From Pontiellaceae bacterium B12227 (GTDB lineage Bacteria > Verrucomicrobiota > Kiritimatiellia > Kiritimatiellales > Pontiellaceae): a stretch of 64,000 bases of DNA. The stretch covers positions 1 through 64,000 of the forward strand of contig JAROAZ010000015.1 in assembly GCA_029432775.1 (NCBI GenBank). The letters run 5' to 3'. Positions within the stretch are counted from its first letter, which is position 1, and every line of letters begins with the position of its first letter. The notes under the pieces are model-generated. The model was not told the DNA's origin, made no database searches, and worked only from the letters and a program-made list of their open reading frames with translations. Both the position numbers and the translations under genes were made by a program. This document shows, piece by piece, positions 1-9,413 of the stretch.

Positions 1-1
1 A

Positions 2-214
2 GGAGGTATCGCTGAAGGTGACTTGATTGGTCTCTATGTCTTCAACATCGTTGATCAGGCGGCTGCGGGTAGTCCTGCTCCTGCGACTCCGCAGAATGTT
101 GCGATTCCTAGCCTTGACGCTAACGTTACAGTTATCCCGGAACCGGCGACGCTGGGTCTGTTGGGTATTGCAGGACTGGGAATGTTCCTGGCCCGTCGCA
201 AAGCTCGTCGTTAA
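2..214 (+). CDS. PEP-CTERM sorting-domain protein, C-terminal fragment
   Basis: The reading frame is open at the left edge, so only the last 70 codons are present and the real start lies outside the window. The tail carries a PEP-CTERM signal: the motif VIPEPATLGLLGIAGLG, a hydrophobic segment, then the basic end RRKARR. In known systems this signal is processed by an exosortase, and the protein is exported across the inner membrane and released or anchored to the envelope or exopolysaccharide. The segment before it is rich in Ala, Pro and Thr and looks like a linker. Nothing visible tells the function of the missing N-terminal part. A clear terminator follows 27 bp after the stop. Confidence 0.85.
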   Translation, partial: GGIAEGDLIGLYVFNIVDQAAAGSPAPATPQNVAIPSLDANVTVIPEPATLGLLGIAGLGMFLARRKARR

Positions 215-240
215 TCTTCGGATTAATCTGAGTTATAAAA

Positions 241-268
241 GAGTCCGCTTAGTCGGGCTCTTTTTTTT
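241..268 (+). terminator. Intrinsic terminator after the PEP-CTERM gene
   Basis: A stem of GAGTCCG and CGGGCTC (one G-T wobble) is followed by eight T residues. Confidence 0.85.
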
Positions 269-817
269 GTAGGTAAATGGTTTGGTTGCCTGCGCCTGAA
301 GGGTGGTGCTTGTAAGCTTTGTTCGCGCAGTTCTTTCTTGGGAGAGTGGTTTGGGTACGGGAGTGGCTTTCATTGTGCGGTGACGCATTGGTTTTTCCGG
401 AAGTTTATGTTGTTGTTTCCTGTGGTCGGTTCCTTGCGAATCCTGTCTTGCTGTAAGCTTTTCGCTGCATAGTTCTGGCGAAAAATATGCATTAAAAACG
501 CTTCGTTCTGGGAGGGGATTGGGTACGGCCCCACTATGCGGTGGTTTGCGGTTCTTGTGGAGCTGACCTTATTTTGTTTGACTGCATTATTTGGTTTATT
601 CCGGTTTATGGAGACTTATGATGGGTTCTCAGCCCTCAGCCCTCAGCCCTCAGCCCTCAGCCCTCAGCCCTCAGTCCTCAGTCCTTGCTCTCTATTATGC
701 GTCTTGCGTTTATGGTTTTGTAAAAGAACGCTTTTCCGCACTTTGAACATGACATCACCTTTCCTTTATGAGATCGTTTTGTGTTGTGACATAATCCAAT
801 CTTTCTTAGGGGGAATA
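269..817. other. Gene-free gap with degenerate duplication
   Basis: No convincing coding frame lies here; a frame can be extended upstream of the autotransporter, but it lacks a ribosome site and a signal peptide. Two imperfect copies of one segment can be seen. The first starts at TGTAAGCTTT (311) and reaches TTGGGTACGG (351); the second starts at TGTAAGCTT (452) and reaches TTGGGTACGG (519). Both are followed by a TGCGGTG-containing stretch. The gap also holds the heptamer array at 629-684. It probably includes the promoter of the downstream autotransporter gene, though no clear -35/-10 pair stands out. Confidence 0.5.
629..684. repeat. Tandem heptamer array TCAGCCC x8
   Basis: Six perfect TCAGCCC units are followed by two TCAGTCC units, with no spacer. 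The array lies 134 bp upstream of the autotransporter start codon, outside any supported gene. Confidence 0.95.
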
Positions 818-3800
818 ATGAACAGGTATACAGTTGTTGGTTTAGTGGTTTTGGTGGCCACGGTAGCATTTTCCGCAGACAATCAGTGGGACGGGAATAA
901 TTTTTCCTATGATGGAGCGTTTGGCCTGGCCGATAAGAGCTCGCCGGACTGGAGTACGGCTACGGAAATTTCGACGATTCGAACACCGTTGGATTCAGAT
1001 ACACCGAGCGGCCCTTTGGGTTATCTTTCTTTGCTGAATGCTGAAAATACCACGGTAAATATTAACCATTCCTTTAACGGTTTTCTCTATATGAGTAACT
1101 TTGGCGGATCTCCTCCGTTCGGAACACCGGCCGTTGTCACCAACCGCATTGTATCGGTGGATCAGGGCGTCACCATTACGGGAGCCCTTTCGGACAATAC
1201 CGGAGGAGCAACAGCAGATCCCTATGTAGCGGTTCAGATCGTATCTCCTAATGATGATTTAATCATACTCGAAGAGGGGAAGTATGTCGGCGGAACGGGG
1301 CGTCAGGGTGTGTTAATGACCGGCTCCCCTTTTGCTACGATGGGAACGCTTCAGGTGCAGGGGGCTAACATCCTCGGCAGTGATGGTGAATCCTACGATG
1401 CCGAGGGTGAAGGGAATCTTTCCTTTGGGTCGGTAGGCCTTCAGCAAACATCCGGATTTTTGATCATAGACAGCCAGCAGCGTGAAACCGATGCCATACG
1501 TGGCGGTAATGGTGGGAATGATATGTTTGGTATTGCTGTTGGAGCAGCGGATGCCTATGGAGGTATCGGGGTTTCGCGTTTCCTTTTCAATAATGATATG
1601 CGGATGGAAGATGGCTATATTTTCGGGGGTAACGGCGGGACGGTCAATAAATCCGGTTCACTGGAATTGAACATCTATGGCGGAACTGGTCTAGGTAACG
1701 GAAAAGGTGCAGCCACGCTGAATGGTGGTGTTATTGCGGGGGGCAAAGGAGGAACAGCCGATGTCTCGGATATTACTGATTCTTCGTCTGCTGGCGGGGG
1801 TGCTGGTGTTTCCTTGTCGGCAACCGCAACCGATTCGTTTATCGGTGCTGTGACAATTGTGGGCGGCGCGGGCGGTGCGATTACCTCGACGGGCTCTGCG
1901 AATCTGCTCGATATTTCCGGTGGTAATGGCCTTGTGATTAACGGTTCTACTGCTGCGTTCACCAACAGCGGTGCGCAGATTACCGGCGGTGCCGGTGGTA
2001 CGCTGGGAAGTGTCGGCTCGCAGGGTGTCGATGCCGGCGGTGGCGAAGCGCTGTTGTTTAGCGGATCAGGGGCCGGCGGAAAAGTTGTCCTGTTGGGCGG
2101 TAACTATACCGGAGGTATCGGTGGTGCGGTTACGGATGAAACCGGAACGGCTGATGTGAGTGGCGGTCGGGGCCTTTTTATTACCAATGGCGTAACAGCT
2201 GAAATCAGCGGTGATGCGGTCATTGCCGGTGGTGCTTCCGGCTTCCTGAATGGTATTCAAGGCGAACAGGCTGTTGCATTGGAAGTTCGAGATGCAAATG
2301 TGATCATTACTAATGGAACATTTGTGGGTCATAAAGGACTGCTGACCACAACAGCTGGCGGGGCTAACACGGTAGAAATCCATAGTGGTTCCTTCGGGGA
2401 TGTAGAATTCAGTGGTAATGATGAAAATTTAAAACTTGTTGGTGGAACCTATAACGAAATCCTCCTTTCCGGTGCAGGAGTTCAGCAGCTTGAGCTGGGA
2501 GACGTTGCAGTAATTAACGATCGTTTGGTGCTTAGTTCCGGCCAGGTGGATATGACCAGTTGGACGTCTGATCATTTAAATGGTGCCTTGATCTCGAATG
2601 GTACGCTCAATGCTATGAACGTTGATTTCAATATGGACTCAGGTGCCTCGCTGACTTTGGTAGAGGAGACTGCGTCTATCAGCTTCGGTCGGGATGCTTC
2701 GGTATCCGGAGCCCTCAGTCTCGGACTGGGTTCGTTTAATGTTACCTCAAATTTTACGGCTAAAAGCGGCGCACAACTGACGAGTGATGTTATGACTGAT
2801 GGGGCGGGAGGAAATAAAGTTGGAGCTATCTCCGGGCAGGACCTCATTTTTGAAAATGGTGTTGCGTGGGGCCTGACGTTTGATGGTGCAATCAGCTCGA
2901 ATGAGAATCTGTTGGCCAATGGTATTGAACTGGCTGTGGCTTCCGGCTCGTTGAGCAACGATATGAATGTTGCTGATGTGAAGATTCTTGCGAATAATCC
3001 AAACTGGTTGAAGGGTATCAGTGCGTTGACCAATGTGAATGAAACGCTGGTTGCGGTTTATGATAATATCTCTTTGGAAACGTTGTTTGAAGACTACGAC
3101 CCCGTGTTGCAGGTTGCGATGAGAGAGCTCTATATGACCGTAGAGAATGATGAAGGGCTGGCAGATTACATTGCTGAAAACTGGATTAATATCGAAGATG
3201 CCGCCGGTGACTTCGAACAGGGATTTGTGCGCACTCCGGAAATGGCCAGTGCAATGATGGGGCTTCAGGGCGTATTTGCGGATCAGATTAAAGATCGTAC
3301 CCGCAGCAATCTCCGCTTTAAGAAGTTCGGCAGCCGGACGGCATACTCTCCGTCAGGATCCCGCGGTCCATCCGACTGGTATGACAACTCCGTTCAGTGG
3401 ACCAAAGATCATATGCCCAGATGGGATGCTAAGGAAGCGCAGCGTAAGGCTTCTGATAATGTGCCGATGCCTAACATTGAAGGAGATCCTTCTGAAGTAG
3501 GTAAAGCCTACAATTCCGGAACGGTCGGTAAAGGAAATGATTACAAAGCAGTGCAGGACGCGCTGAGAAGCCGGACTCCAGTTGCCTCCGGGGATGATAT
3601 TGAGGTTCCGGAAACCTATCAGGTTTGGGGCCGGGGGTATGGTTCGCATATCAATCAGGATTCTACCGTCGGGTTTGCAGGCTATGACGCCAGTATCGGT
3701 GGTGGCGTGGTTGGCATGGATAAGCGTTTTGAAAACATGCTGATTGGTGTAGGACTTGGTTATGCTCACACACGTGTTAGAGGAAATACAGGTAACGATG

Positions 3801-4456
3801 GGGATGCTGATACGGTTCATGCCGTGGGCTACTTCTCCCACAGCACAGAAAATCTCTACTTCGATGCTTCTCTTAACTATGCGTTCAATGATATCTCAAC
3901 CGAAGGTATCAATGCCTTTGGCTATGAGGCCGACTATAATGCGAGCACGCTTGGTTTTGCTGTAGGTACCGGTTACGGGATCTCTTTTGGTCGTGATAAA
4001 TGGTTGTTCACCCCCGAAGCATCCTACCTCGGTTCGTTGTACAGCCGTGGTTCATATACGGAAAAGTCCAGTCTGGATACGCCTTTCCCGGATAAGAAAT
4101 ATGACTCCTATGATGAGTGGTCTCACCAGACTGCGATTGGAGCAACGCTCTCAATGATTGGTGTGATCGAAAGCTTCAAGACTGAATTGGAATATCAGCC
4201 TGAATTCCGTGCACATTGGCTGCATGAGTTCAATGCCGATTTGGATAACGACGCATACATCATGGCGGGTGGATCTGGTGATTCAATCGCAGTTGCTCTT
4301 CAGGCTCGCGAAGAAGATCTCATCCGTCTGGGTATGGGAATCCGCTTCTCTGAATGGCAGAATGATACGACGGAGTTCGGCCTGGATGTTGATGGAGCCT
4401 TTGGCGAGGATTACCACAATATCATTCTCAGCGGTAAGTTTATGCATCGCTTCTAA
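818..4456 (+). CDS. Type V autotransporter with beta-helix passenger
   Basis: The protein has 1212 residues. I chose the ATG at 818 because it follows a purine-rich ribosome site (AGGGGGA) and begins a clean signal peptide (MNRYTVVGLVVLVATVAFSA). Residues from about 30 to 800 form a Gly/Asn/Ser-rich passenger with many GGNGG- and GGAGG-type turns, typical of a right-handed beta-helix. After a polar linker, an autotransporter beta-barrel runs from about residue 930 and ends in the usual terminal aromatic residue (GKFMHRF). The passenger is predicted to be carried to the cell surface through the C-terminal barrel. Its ligand or activity cannot be read from sequence. A second, shorter autotransporter of the same general type lies at 16044-18851. 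A terminator follows directly. Confidence 0.9.
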   Translation: MNRYTVVGLVVLVATVAFSADNQWDGNNFSYDGAFGLADKSSPDWSTATEISTIRTPLDSDTPSGPLGYLSLLNAENTTVNINHSFNGFLYMSNFGGSPPFGTPAVVTNRIVSVDQGVTITGALSDNTGGATADPYVAVQIVSPNDDLIILEEGKYVGGTGRQGVLMTGSPFATMGTLQVQGANILGSDGESYDAEGEGNLSFGSVGLQQTSGFLIIDSQQRETDAIRGGNGGNDMFGIAVGAADAYGGIGVSRFLFNNDMRMEDGYIFGGNGGTVNKSGSLELNIYGGTGLGNGKGAATLNGGVIAGGKGGTADVSDITDSSSAGGGAGVSLSATATDSFIGAVTIVGGAGGAITSTGSANLLDISGGNGLVINGSTAAFTNSGAQITGGAGGTLGSVGSQGVDAGGGEALLFSGSGAGGKVVLLGGNYTGGIGGAVTDETGTADVSGGRGLFITNGVTAEISGDAVIAGGASGFLNGIQGEQAVALEVRDANVIITNGTFVGHKGLLTTTAGGANTVEIHSGSFGDVEFSGNDENLKLVGGTYNEILLSGAGVQQLELGDVAVINDRLVLSSGQVDMTSWTSDHLNGALISNGTLNAMNVDFNMDSGASLTLVEETASISFGRDASVSGALSLGLGSFNVTSNFTAKSGAQLTSDVMTDGAGGNKVGAISGQDLIFENGVAWGLTFDGAISSNENLLANGIELAVASGSLSNDMNVADVKILANNPNWLKGISALTNVNETLVAVYDNISLETLFEDYDPVLQVAMRELYMTVENDEGLADYIAENWINIEDAAGDFEQGFVRTPEMASAMMGLQGVFADQIKDRTRSNLRFKKFGSRTAYSPSGSRGPSDWYDNSVQWTKDHMPRWDAKEAQRKASDNVPMPNIEGDPSEVGKAYNSGTVGKGNDYKAVQDALRSRTPVASGDDIEVPETYQVWGRGYGSHINQDSTVGFAGYDASIGGGVVGMDKRFENMLIGVGLGYAHTRVRGNTGNDGDADTVHAVGYFSHSTENLYFDASLNYAFNDISTEGINAFGYEADYNASTLGFAVGTGYGISFGRDKWLFTPEASYLGSLYSRGSYTEKSSLDTPFPDKKYDSYDEWSHQTAIGATLSMIGVIESFKTELEYQPEFRAHWLHEFNADLDNDAYIMAGGSGDSIAVALQAREEDLIRLGMGIRFSEWQNDTTEFGLDVDGAFGEDYHNIILSGKFMHRF

Positions 4457-4481
4457 TCGGCTTCTTTAAGAAGTTTGAAAT

Positions 4482-4512
4482 ACGGGTCTTTCTTCGGAAC
4501 GGCCCGTTTTTT
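4482..4512 (+). terminator. Intrinsic terminator after the autotransporter gene
   Basis: Stem ACGGGTC with GGCCCGT (one wobble), followed by six T residues. Confidence 0.8.
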
Positions 4513-4695
4513 ATTGGCATGTCAAAATATGGTCAATCGGGCGCAGTATGTCGCCATGCTGCAACCGAAATATTTTCAGGCGGATCCGACAGGCATCTTT
4601 TTCGCAGGGCCGAAACTTACGCCGAGAGCATTCTGTAAAACTCCGTACGCGGGATTTAATTTATATCGTAATGTGCCGGAAATGGTCTCGGGTTT

Positions 4696-5508
4696 TTAGA
4701 TGGCAGCTGCGGGTTGGTGGTTGCAACCGGGTTTCCAAAGGCTGGAAATGCGGCCGGCATGAGAAATCTCGAGGTTAATGTGTTCCAGACCATCCAGGCG
4801 AAGTTGCGAAGCCACGGTCCGCATGGCGGTATCCGGGGAGTTGCAGTCGGAGCTGAGGTGGGCCAGAAATACGTGCTCGAGATGTTCTGTCGCACTTTCT
4901 GAGATCAGCCGGGCGGCGTCGATATTGGAAAGATGGCCCTGTCGGCTGCGGATGCGCTGTTTGAGCGGCCAGGGGCGTGGCGCTTCCCTTAGGAGATCTT
5001 CATCGTGGTTGGATTCAACCACGATTGCTTTGCAGCCCCTCAGTTTATCCCGAACGAGGGCGGTGGGCATGCCCAGGTCCGTTACAGAGCCCACGGAAGT
5101 TCCTTCGGCGGATAGGCGGAAGCCGACGGGTTCGTATGCATCATGAGGTACGGAGAAGGGTTCTACCGTGATATCCCCGATTTCGAACGCAGAGCCGGTT
5201 TGAAAGACTTTCACGCTGATCTCGTTGGATTTCGGCTGCCGCATAATGCCGTTCAGCGTTCCCGCATTGGAATAAATTGGAATGCCATGGCGTTTCTGGA
5301 GCACACGAATGCCTCCAATGTGATCGCCATGTTCATGAGAAATGCATATGCCGTTAATGCTCTCGGGAATGACACCAATCTGATCGAGTCTGATGGCAAC
5401 TTGTTTTGCACTGAGGCCCGCATCAATAAGAATCCGGGTCTTGTTTGAGGCCACATAGATACAGTTTCCTGAACTTCCACTGGCGAGAACACATACTTCT
5501 AAACTCAT
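4696..5508 (-). CDS. MBL-fold metallo-hydrolase, YycJ/WalJ type
   Basis: The 270-residue product begins MSLEVCVLASGSSGNC, the hallmark of the YycJ/WalJ/VicX branch of metallo-beta-lactamase-fold proteins, and carries the metal-binding motif SHEHGDHIGG near residue 60. Members are predicted metal-dependent hydrolases or nucleases; in Firmicutes the gene belongs to the WalKR regulon, but no such context is seen here. I chose the ATG at 5508, preceded by AGGAGA, over an upstream in-frame ATG at 5538. The C-terminal end contains one copy of the dispersed palindrome (4733-4747), read here as Ser-Ser-Leu-Trp-Lys. The gene is divergent from rpoN, with about 220 bp between the two starts. Confidence 0.85.
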   Translation of the reverse strand: MSLEVCVLASGSSGNCIYVASNKTRILIDAGLSAKQVAIRLDQIGVIPESINGICISHEHGDHIGGIRVLQKRHGIPIYSNAGTLNGIMRQPKSNEISVKVFQTGSAFEIGDITVEPFSVPHDAYEPVGFRLSAEGTSVGSVTDLGMPTALVRDKLRGCKAIVVESNHDEDLLREAPRPWPLKQRIRSRQGHLSNIDAARLISESATEHLEHVFLAHLSSDCNSPDTAMRTVASQLRLDGLEHINLEISHAGRISSLWKPGCNHQPAAAI

Positions 5509-5731
5509 ATACGAATATCTCCTGAAATCGCGATCCATATTAACGAAGCCTTCAAAGATGGGAACTTCTTTTAGTGGCTATTACAAGCAGTTTTACCGGT
5601 TGATGGATTTCCCTTGCGCTGATGCACAATGCAGGGATGGGGAACTGGATAAGATGGAAAAGCGTCAGAGGGCTCTTTATTTTTATATAACATGGCTTGA
5701 GATATGCATGCGAACAGGTACATTTATCGGC

Positions 5732-7150
5732 ATGGCACAGCCCGGACTAGTTTTAAGTCAGGAAATGAAGATGCAGCAAGTACTTGCACCGCATCTATTC
5801 CAATCGTTGGAAATCCTGCAAATGCCCCTGATGGATCTTCAGCAGATGATCAAGCAGGAGCTTTCTGAAAACCCAACGCTTGAGGCAACGCAGGAACAGC
5901 CCGATGCTCAGATTGAGATTGAGCAGGGGACGAAGGATGTCGATAGCGAGCAGTTTGATAACGAGTTTGAGAAGCTGGCCGCCCTGGGCGAAGAGTTTGA
6001 CAGTTATCAGGATCGGGGTCCTGTTTCCGGCGGAGCTGATGCGGAGGAAAAATATCAGTTCATGATGGATTCGCTTTCCGAAGCATCCTCCCTGCATGAT
6101 CAGCTTCTGGATCAGTTGGCTCTATCCGGTCTGGATGAATATGAGCGGAAAATTGCGGAAATCGTAATCGGCAACATCGATGACGATGGCTACCTGCAAT
6201 TGGATGTGGAAGATTTGCTGGCTCTGCCGAATTTTCCCGCAGAGACACTGGATAAGATTCTCAACACCATTCATGACTTTGAGCCTGCCGGTGTCGGTGC
6301 ACGAGATCTGCGTGAGTGCCTGTTGCTTCAGCTCAACCGACAGGGTCGTCAAGAATCGCAGGAATATCAGATGATCGAGCAGCATCTTGATTTGATCGGT
6401 CGGCATAAGTATGAGGATATCGCCCGTGCTATGGGCCTCACGGTGGACCGTGTGAAAGAGCTGGCCGCTTTGGTGGCGAAGCTGGACCCGAAGCCAGGGC
6501 GAAACTTTTCTGAAGAGCGGATTGAATATGTTACGCCTGAGATTCTTATTGAGAAGAAGGACGGCGAATACGTTATTACCCAGAATAAGAAGCCGTATCC
6601 GAATCTGTTTATCAGTCAGAAATACCTTCAGATGCTGAAAGATCCGAAGACGACCAAGGAAGTGAAGACCTATATCCGTGAAAAAATTGCCAAGTCAAAG
6701 CAGTTTATTCAGAGCATCGATCAGCGTATGGATACGATTTATCGTATCGCGGTAGAGATTGTTCGCATCCAGAGAGACTATTTTGACCACGGTGTTTCCC
6801 GTTTGAAGCCGTTAAATATGAAAACGGTTGCCGAGTTGTTGGAAGTGCATGAAACCACCATCAGCCGCGCAACAGCCGGTAAATTCATGCAGACGCCGCA
6901 AGGGCTGCTCAGTATGAAGTATTTTTTCAAGCCCGGTGTGATGACGGCCAGTGGTGAAGCAATCTCAAATGAGAGTGTGAAAGCCGCATTGGCAGACATT
7001 GTCCGGGCTGAGGACAAGAAAAAGCCGTTGTCGGATGCAAAACTGGTGAAGCTGCTGGAGGAGCAGGGTATCAAGATTGCCCGGCGCACCGTGGCTAAAT
7101 ATCGTGATCAGCTCCGGATTCTCCCGTCGCACCTTCGTAAAGTCCATTAA
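5732..7150 (+). CDS. rpoN: RNA polymerase sigma-54 factor RpoN
   Basis: The protein has 472 residues. The N-terminal activator-interacting region (LVLSQEMKMQQVLAPHLFQS) is rich in Gln and Leu, an acidic linker and core-binding region follow, and the C-terminus holds the RpoN box ARRTVAKYRDQ just before the end. It directs RNA polymerase to -24/-12 promoters and needs an AAA+ activator. An open frame extends upstream to 5558, but homology begins just after MAQPG, so I prefer the ATG at 5732; no strong ribosome site helps, and the ATG at 5708 remains possible. A dispersed palindrome copy at 5798-5812 encodes FQSLE within region I. I did not recognise a sigma-54 promoter in the window. Confidence 0.93.
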   Translation: MAQPGLVLSQEMKMQQVLAPHLFQSLEILQMPLMDLQQMIKQELSENPTLEATQEQPDAQIEIEQGTKDVDSEQFDNEFEKLAALGEEFDSYQDRGPVSGGADAEEKYQFMMDSLSEASSLHDQLLDQLALSGLDEYERKIAEIVIGNIDDDGYLQLDVEDLLALPNFPAETLDKILNTIHDFEPAGVGARDLRECLLLQLNRQGRQESQEYQMIEQHLDLIGRHKYEDIARAMGLTVDRVKELAALVAKLDPKPGRNFSEERIEYVTPEILIEKKDGEYVITQNKKPYPNLFISQKYLQMLKDPKTTKEVKTYIREKIAKSKQFIQSIDQRMDTIYRIAVEIVRIQRDYFDHGVSRLKPLNMKTVAELLEVHETTISRATAGKFMQTPQGLLSMKYFFKPGVMTASGEAISNESVKAALADIVRAEDKKKPLSDAKLVKLLEEQGIKIARRTVAKYRDQLRILPSHLRKVH

Positions 7151-7233
7151 GTGCGTGACGAGTGATGCTTGAGTCGTGATTCCTGAGTCGTGATTTCTGT
7201 TGACGGACTTTCGTCAATTCCGAAAAAATATAC

Positions 7234-7317
7234 TCAAGCCTCAAGCCTCAAGCCTCAAGCCTCAAGCCTCAAGCCTCAAGCCTCAAGCCTCAAGCCTCAA
7301 GCCTCAAGCCTCAAGCC
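7234..7317. repeat. Tandem heptamer array TCAAGCC x12
   Basis: Twelve perfect TCAAGCC units lie between the convergent ends of rpoN and yidC. Just upstream is a short direct repeat (TGAGTCGTGATT at about 7171-7196, two copies). Unit length and sequence resemble the TCAGCCC array at 629-684. Confidence 0.97.
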
Positions 7318-7329
7318 TCACTCAGGCCA

Positions 7330-7359
7330 TAAAAAACGCGAGCCGTTGCTGACTCGCGT
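7330..7359 (-). terminator. Intrinsic terminator after yidC
   Basis: On the minus strand the stem ACGCGAG/CTCGCGT with a 10-nt loop is followed by a run of T residues. Confidence 0.85.
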
Positions 7360-7382
7360 TGATTTTTACGGGAAGAAGGTTC

Positions 7383-9146
7383 TTAGGCTTCTTTCGTCTT
7401 TTTCTTCAGGTTGCGGAAGCTGGTCTGGGCAATCATGAGCAGGTTGCTGGTGGTCCAGTAGAGTACGAGACCGGATGGCATGGTGTAGAAGAAGAACAGC
7501 ATCATGATCGGCATCATAAACATCATCATTTTCTGTTGCTGCTGCTGTTCCGGCGTTGCGGCCGTTCCCGGTGTACTTAGTTTCTGCTGCCAGATCATCG
7601 AGACGGACATGAGCAGCGGAAGAATGTTCAGGGAGCCGATCACCGGAATGCTGCCTGCAAACAGGTTTTCTGGCTGGCTGAGGTCGGCAATCCAGAGAAA
7701 TCCGGAATAGCGCAGCTCAATCGCATTGCGTAGAACAGTGAAGAGCGCGATGAAGACCGGGATCTGAATGACCATTGGAAGGCACCCGCCCATCGGGTTG
7801 ACTTTGTTCTCTTTATAGAACTTCATCACTTCCTGTTGCGCACGCTGCGGATCTTTTTTGTATTTTTCCTGAATGGCTTTGATCTGCGGCTGCACTTCCT
7901 GCATGCGTTTCATGCTTTCGGTGCTCTTGTGCGTCAGTGGCCAGAACAGGATTCGAACCAGCAGGGTCAGCAGGATAATGGCGACCCCGTAGTTGTGAAC
8001 CATTCCGTGGAAGAGGTTGAGTGTCCACAGGAGGCCTTTGCGGGATGGTTCCATGAGCCAGTTCATCCATGAGAAGAATCCGGTGGTTTCGAATTCCATT
8101 ACTTTCTCATAGTTGTTGCCGGTTTCTTTCAGCGTGGAATATTTTTTCGGACCGATAAAGTAGGCGTATTCAATGCTCTTTGTTTCCCCGGCATCCAGAG
8201 CAATCGGGCTGAGCGCGAGTGCCGCCGTGATCGTGTTCGGCAGGATGGCTTTTTCGCTTGTGTCGCGGGTGGACAGGATGGCCATGGTGGCTGGTTCATC
8301 CTGCGGGCTGATGATCTGTACAAAAAATTTGTTTTTCGCCGCAAGCCAGTTGATCTGCTGGTTGGACATGCCTTCCGGAACTGCATCAATCGAGGCCGCT
8401 TTGTCGGCATTCTTGTATAGTTTATTGAGCTTTTTGCCCCAGTAATTGAGCTCATCGTTCACGGAGTAGGAGTCCACGCCGAGAATACTGATGCCCTTGG
8501 TGGCCTTCATGTCGGCCGGGTTGGTCATGTTGCCGGAGAGCAGGCGCAGGCCGGAAATGTTCCAAGGATCGGAAGAGTTGTTGATGAAGCGGTCATTCAC
8601 GGTCAGCAGATAATCATCGCCGATTGTGAGTGTGCGTTCGAAGAGTGCGCCGGAGTTCCAGGTCTTGGAAAAAGTCACAGATTTCCCGTCAGCCGATTTT
8701 TCAATGTTCAGCGACTCTTTGGCACCAATGCCTGTGAGACCTTGATAGGCCAGCGCGGCGGAGTCAGAGAAGTCGAGCATCACCGGCGGGCTCTCTTTCT
8801 GGTCGAATTCCGGATATTGGAAGAGGGTCGCGGATTTAATGCCGCCGCCCAGCGAGGTCAGCTCGATGCGCAGATTTTCATTTTCGAGTACCTTGACGAT
8901 TTCATCGGCCGGAACTTCGGTGTCGATGACGGCCGGCGCGGCTGCTGGCTGCTCGGCAGCGGGCTTCGCTGCGGTGAGCGCTGCGTCTTCAATATTACCG
9001 GCCTCCGGTATCGGCTCGGCAGGCTGCTCGGCGGGAACCGGTGCGGCCGCCGGGAATTTCGGGGCAATAAAGGTGCGGTCAATAAAGAACCAGGCAATCA
9101 TCAGAACAATGAGGCCCGCAACAGGTATTAGATCTTTTTTATTCAT
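7383..9146 (-). CDS. yidC: Membrane protein insertase YidC
   Basis: The 587-residue protein has the Gram-negative form of YidC. An N-terminal membrane anchor starts MNKKDLIPVAGLIVLMI; a Pro/Ala-rich linker and a large periplasmic domain (about 90-340) follow. The conserved C-terminal Oxa1 core with five membrane segments includes NPMGGCLPMVIQIPVFIALF. It inserts and folds inner-membrane proteins, alone or with SecYEG. It is the last gene of the rpmH-rnpA-yidD-yidC cluster, 18 bp after yidD. One exact dispersed palindrome (8656-8670, read as SKTWN) and two near copies (8560-8574, 8808-8822) lie in the periplasmic domain. Confidence 0.97.
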   Translation of the reverse strand: MNKKDLIPVAGLIVLMIAWFFIDRTFIAPKFPAAAPVPAEQPAEPIPEAGNIEDAALTAAKPAAEQPAAAPAVIDTEVPADEIVKVLENENLRIELTSLGGGIKSATLFQYPEFDQKESPPVMLDFSDSAALAYQGLTGIGAKESLNIEKSADGKSVTFSKTWNSGALFERTLTIGDDYLLTVNDRFINNSSDPWNISGLRLLSGNMTNPADMKATKGISILGVDSYSVNDELNYWGKKLNKLYKNADKAASIDAVPEGMSNQQINWLAAKNKFFVQIISPQDEPATMAILSTRDTSEKAILPNTITAALALSPIALDAGETKSIEYAYFIGPKKYSTLKETGNNYEKVMEFETTGFFSWMNWLMEPSRKGLLWTLNLFHGMVHNYGVAIILLTLLVRILFWPLTHKSTESMKRMQEVQPQIKAIQEKYKKDPQRAQQEVMKFYKENKVNPMGGCLPMVIQIPVFIALFTVLRNAIELRYSGFLWIADLSQPENLFAGSIPVIGSLNILPLLMSVSMIWQQKLSTPGTAATPEQQQQQKMMMFMMPIMMLFFFYTMPSGLVLYWTTSNLLMIAQTSFRNLKKKTKEA

Positions 9147-9164
9147 AAACTCTCTCTCTGAAAA

Positions 9165-9413
9165 TTATTTTTTCCGATCAGGAACCGGGTCAACTCCGCC
9201 CGGATGGAATGGATGACATTTGCAAATTCTTTTCACCCCGAGCCAAAGACCGTAGACCATACCATGTTGCTTCAGCGCTTCAATGCAATACTGAGAGCAC
9301 GTTGGGTGGAAGCGGCAACGCTGGCCCAGATAGGGGCTGACCATTTTCTGGTAGCCTTTAATCAGCAGGATGACGGCCTTGGCCGGCAGCTTAATGATCC
9401 TGTTTCCGATCAT
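9165..9413 (-). CDS. yidD: Membrane protein insertion efficiency factor YidD
   Basis: The 82-residue product shows the family core: [24 protein letters not shown], followed by [15 protein letters not shown]. YidD is a small inner-membrane-associated protein that helps YidC-dependent insertion. Its start overlaps the end of rnpA by 23 bp, which suggests translational coupling and is common for this pair. A one-mismatch copy of the dispersed palindrome (9404-9418) covers the overlap. Confidence 0.95.
   Translation of the reverse strand: MIGNRIIKLPAKAVILLIKGYQKMVSPYLGQRCRFHPTCSQYCIEALKQHGMVYGLWLGVKRICKCHPFHPGGVDPVPDRKK

Noticed and set aside
536..817. Longer start for the first autotransporter
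   Set aside because: The extension runs through the heptamer array and would put 94 residues before a good signal peptide.
629..7317. Heptamer arrays as CRISPR
   Set aside because: Units are 7 bp with no spacers.
7945..7970. tRNA T-loop-like stretch (GGATTCGAACC)
   Set aside because: It lies inside yidC, and no cloverleaf arms surround it.
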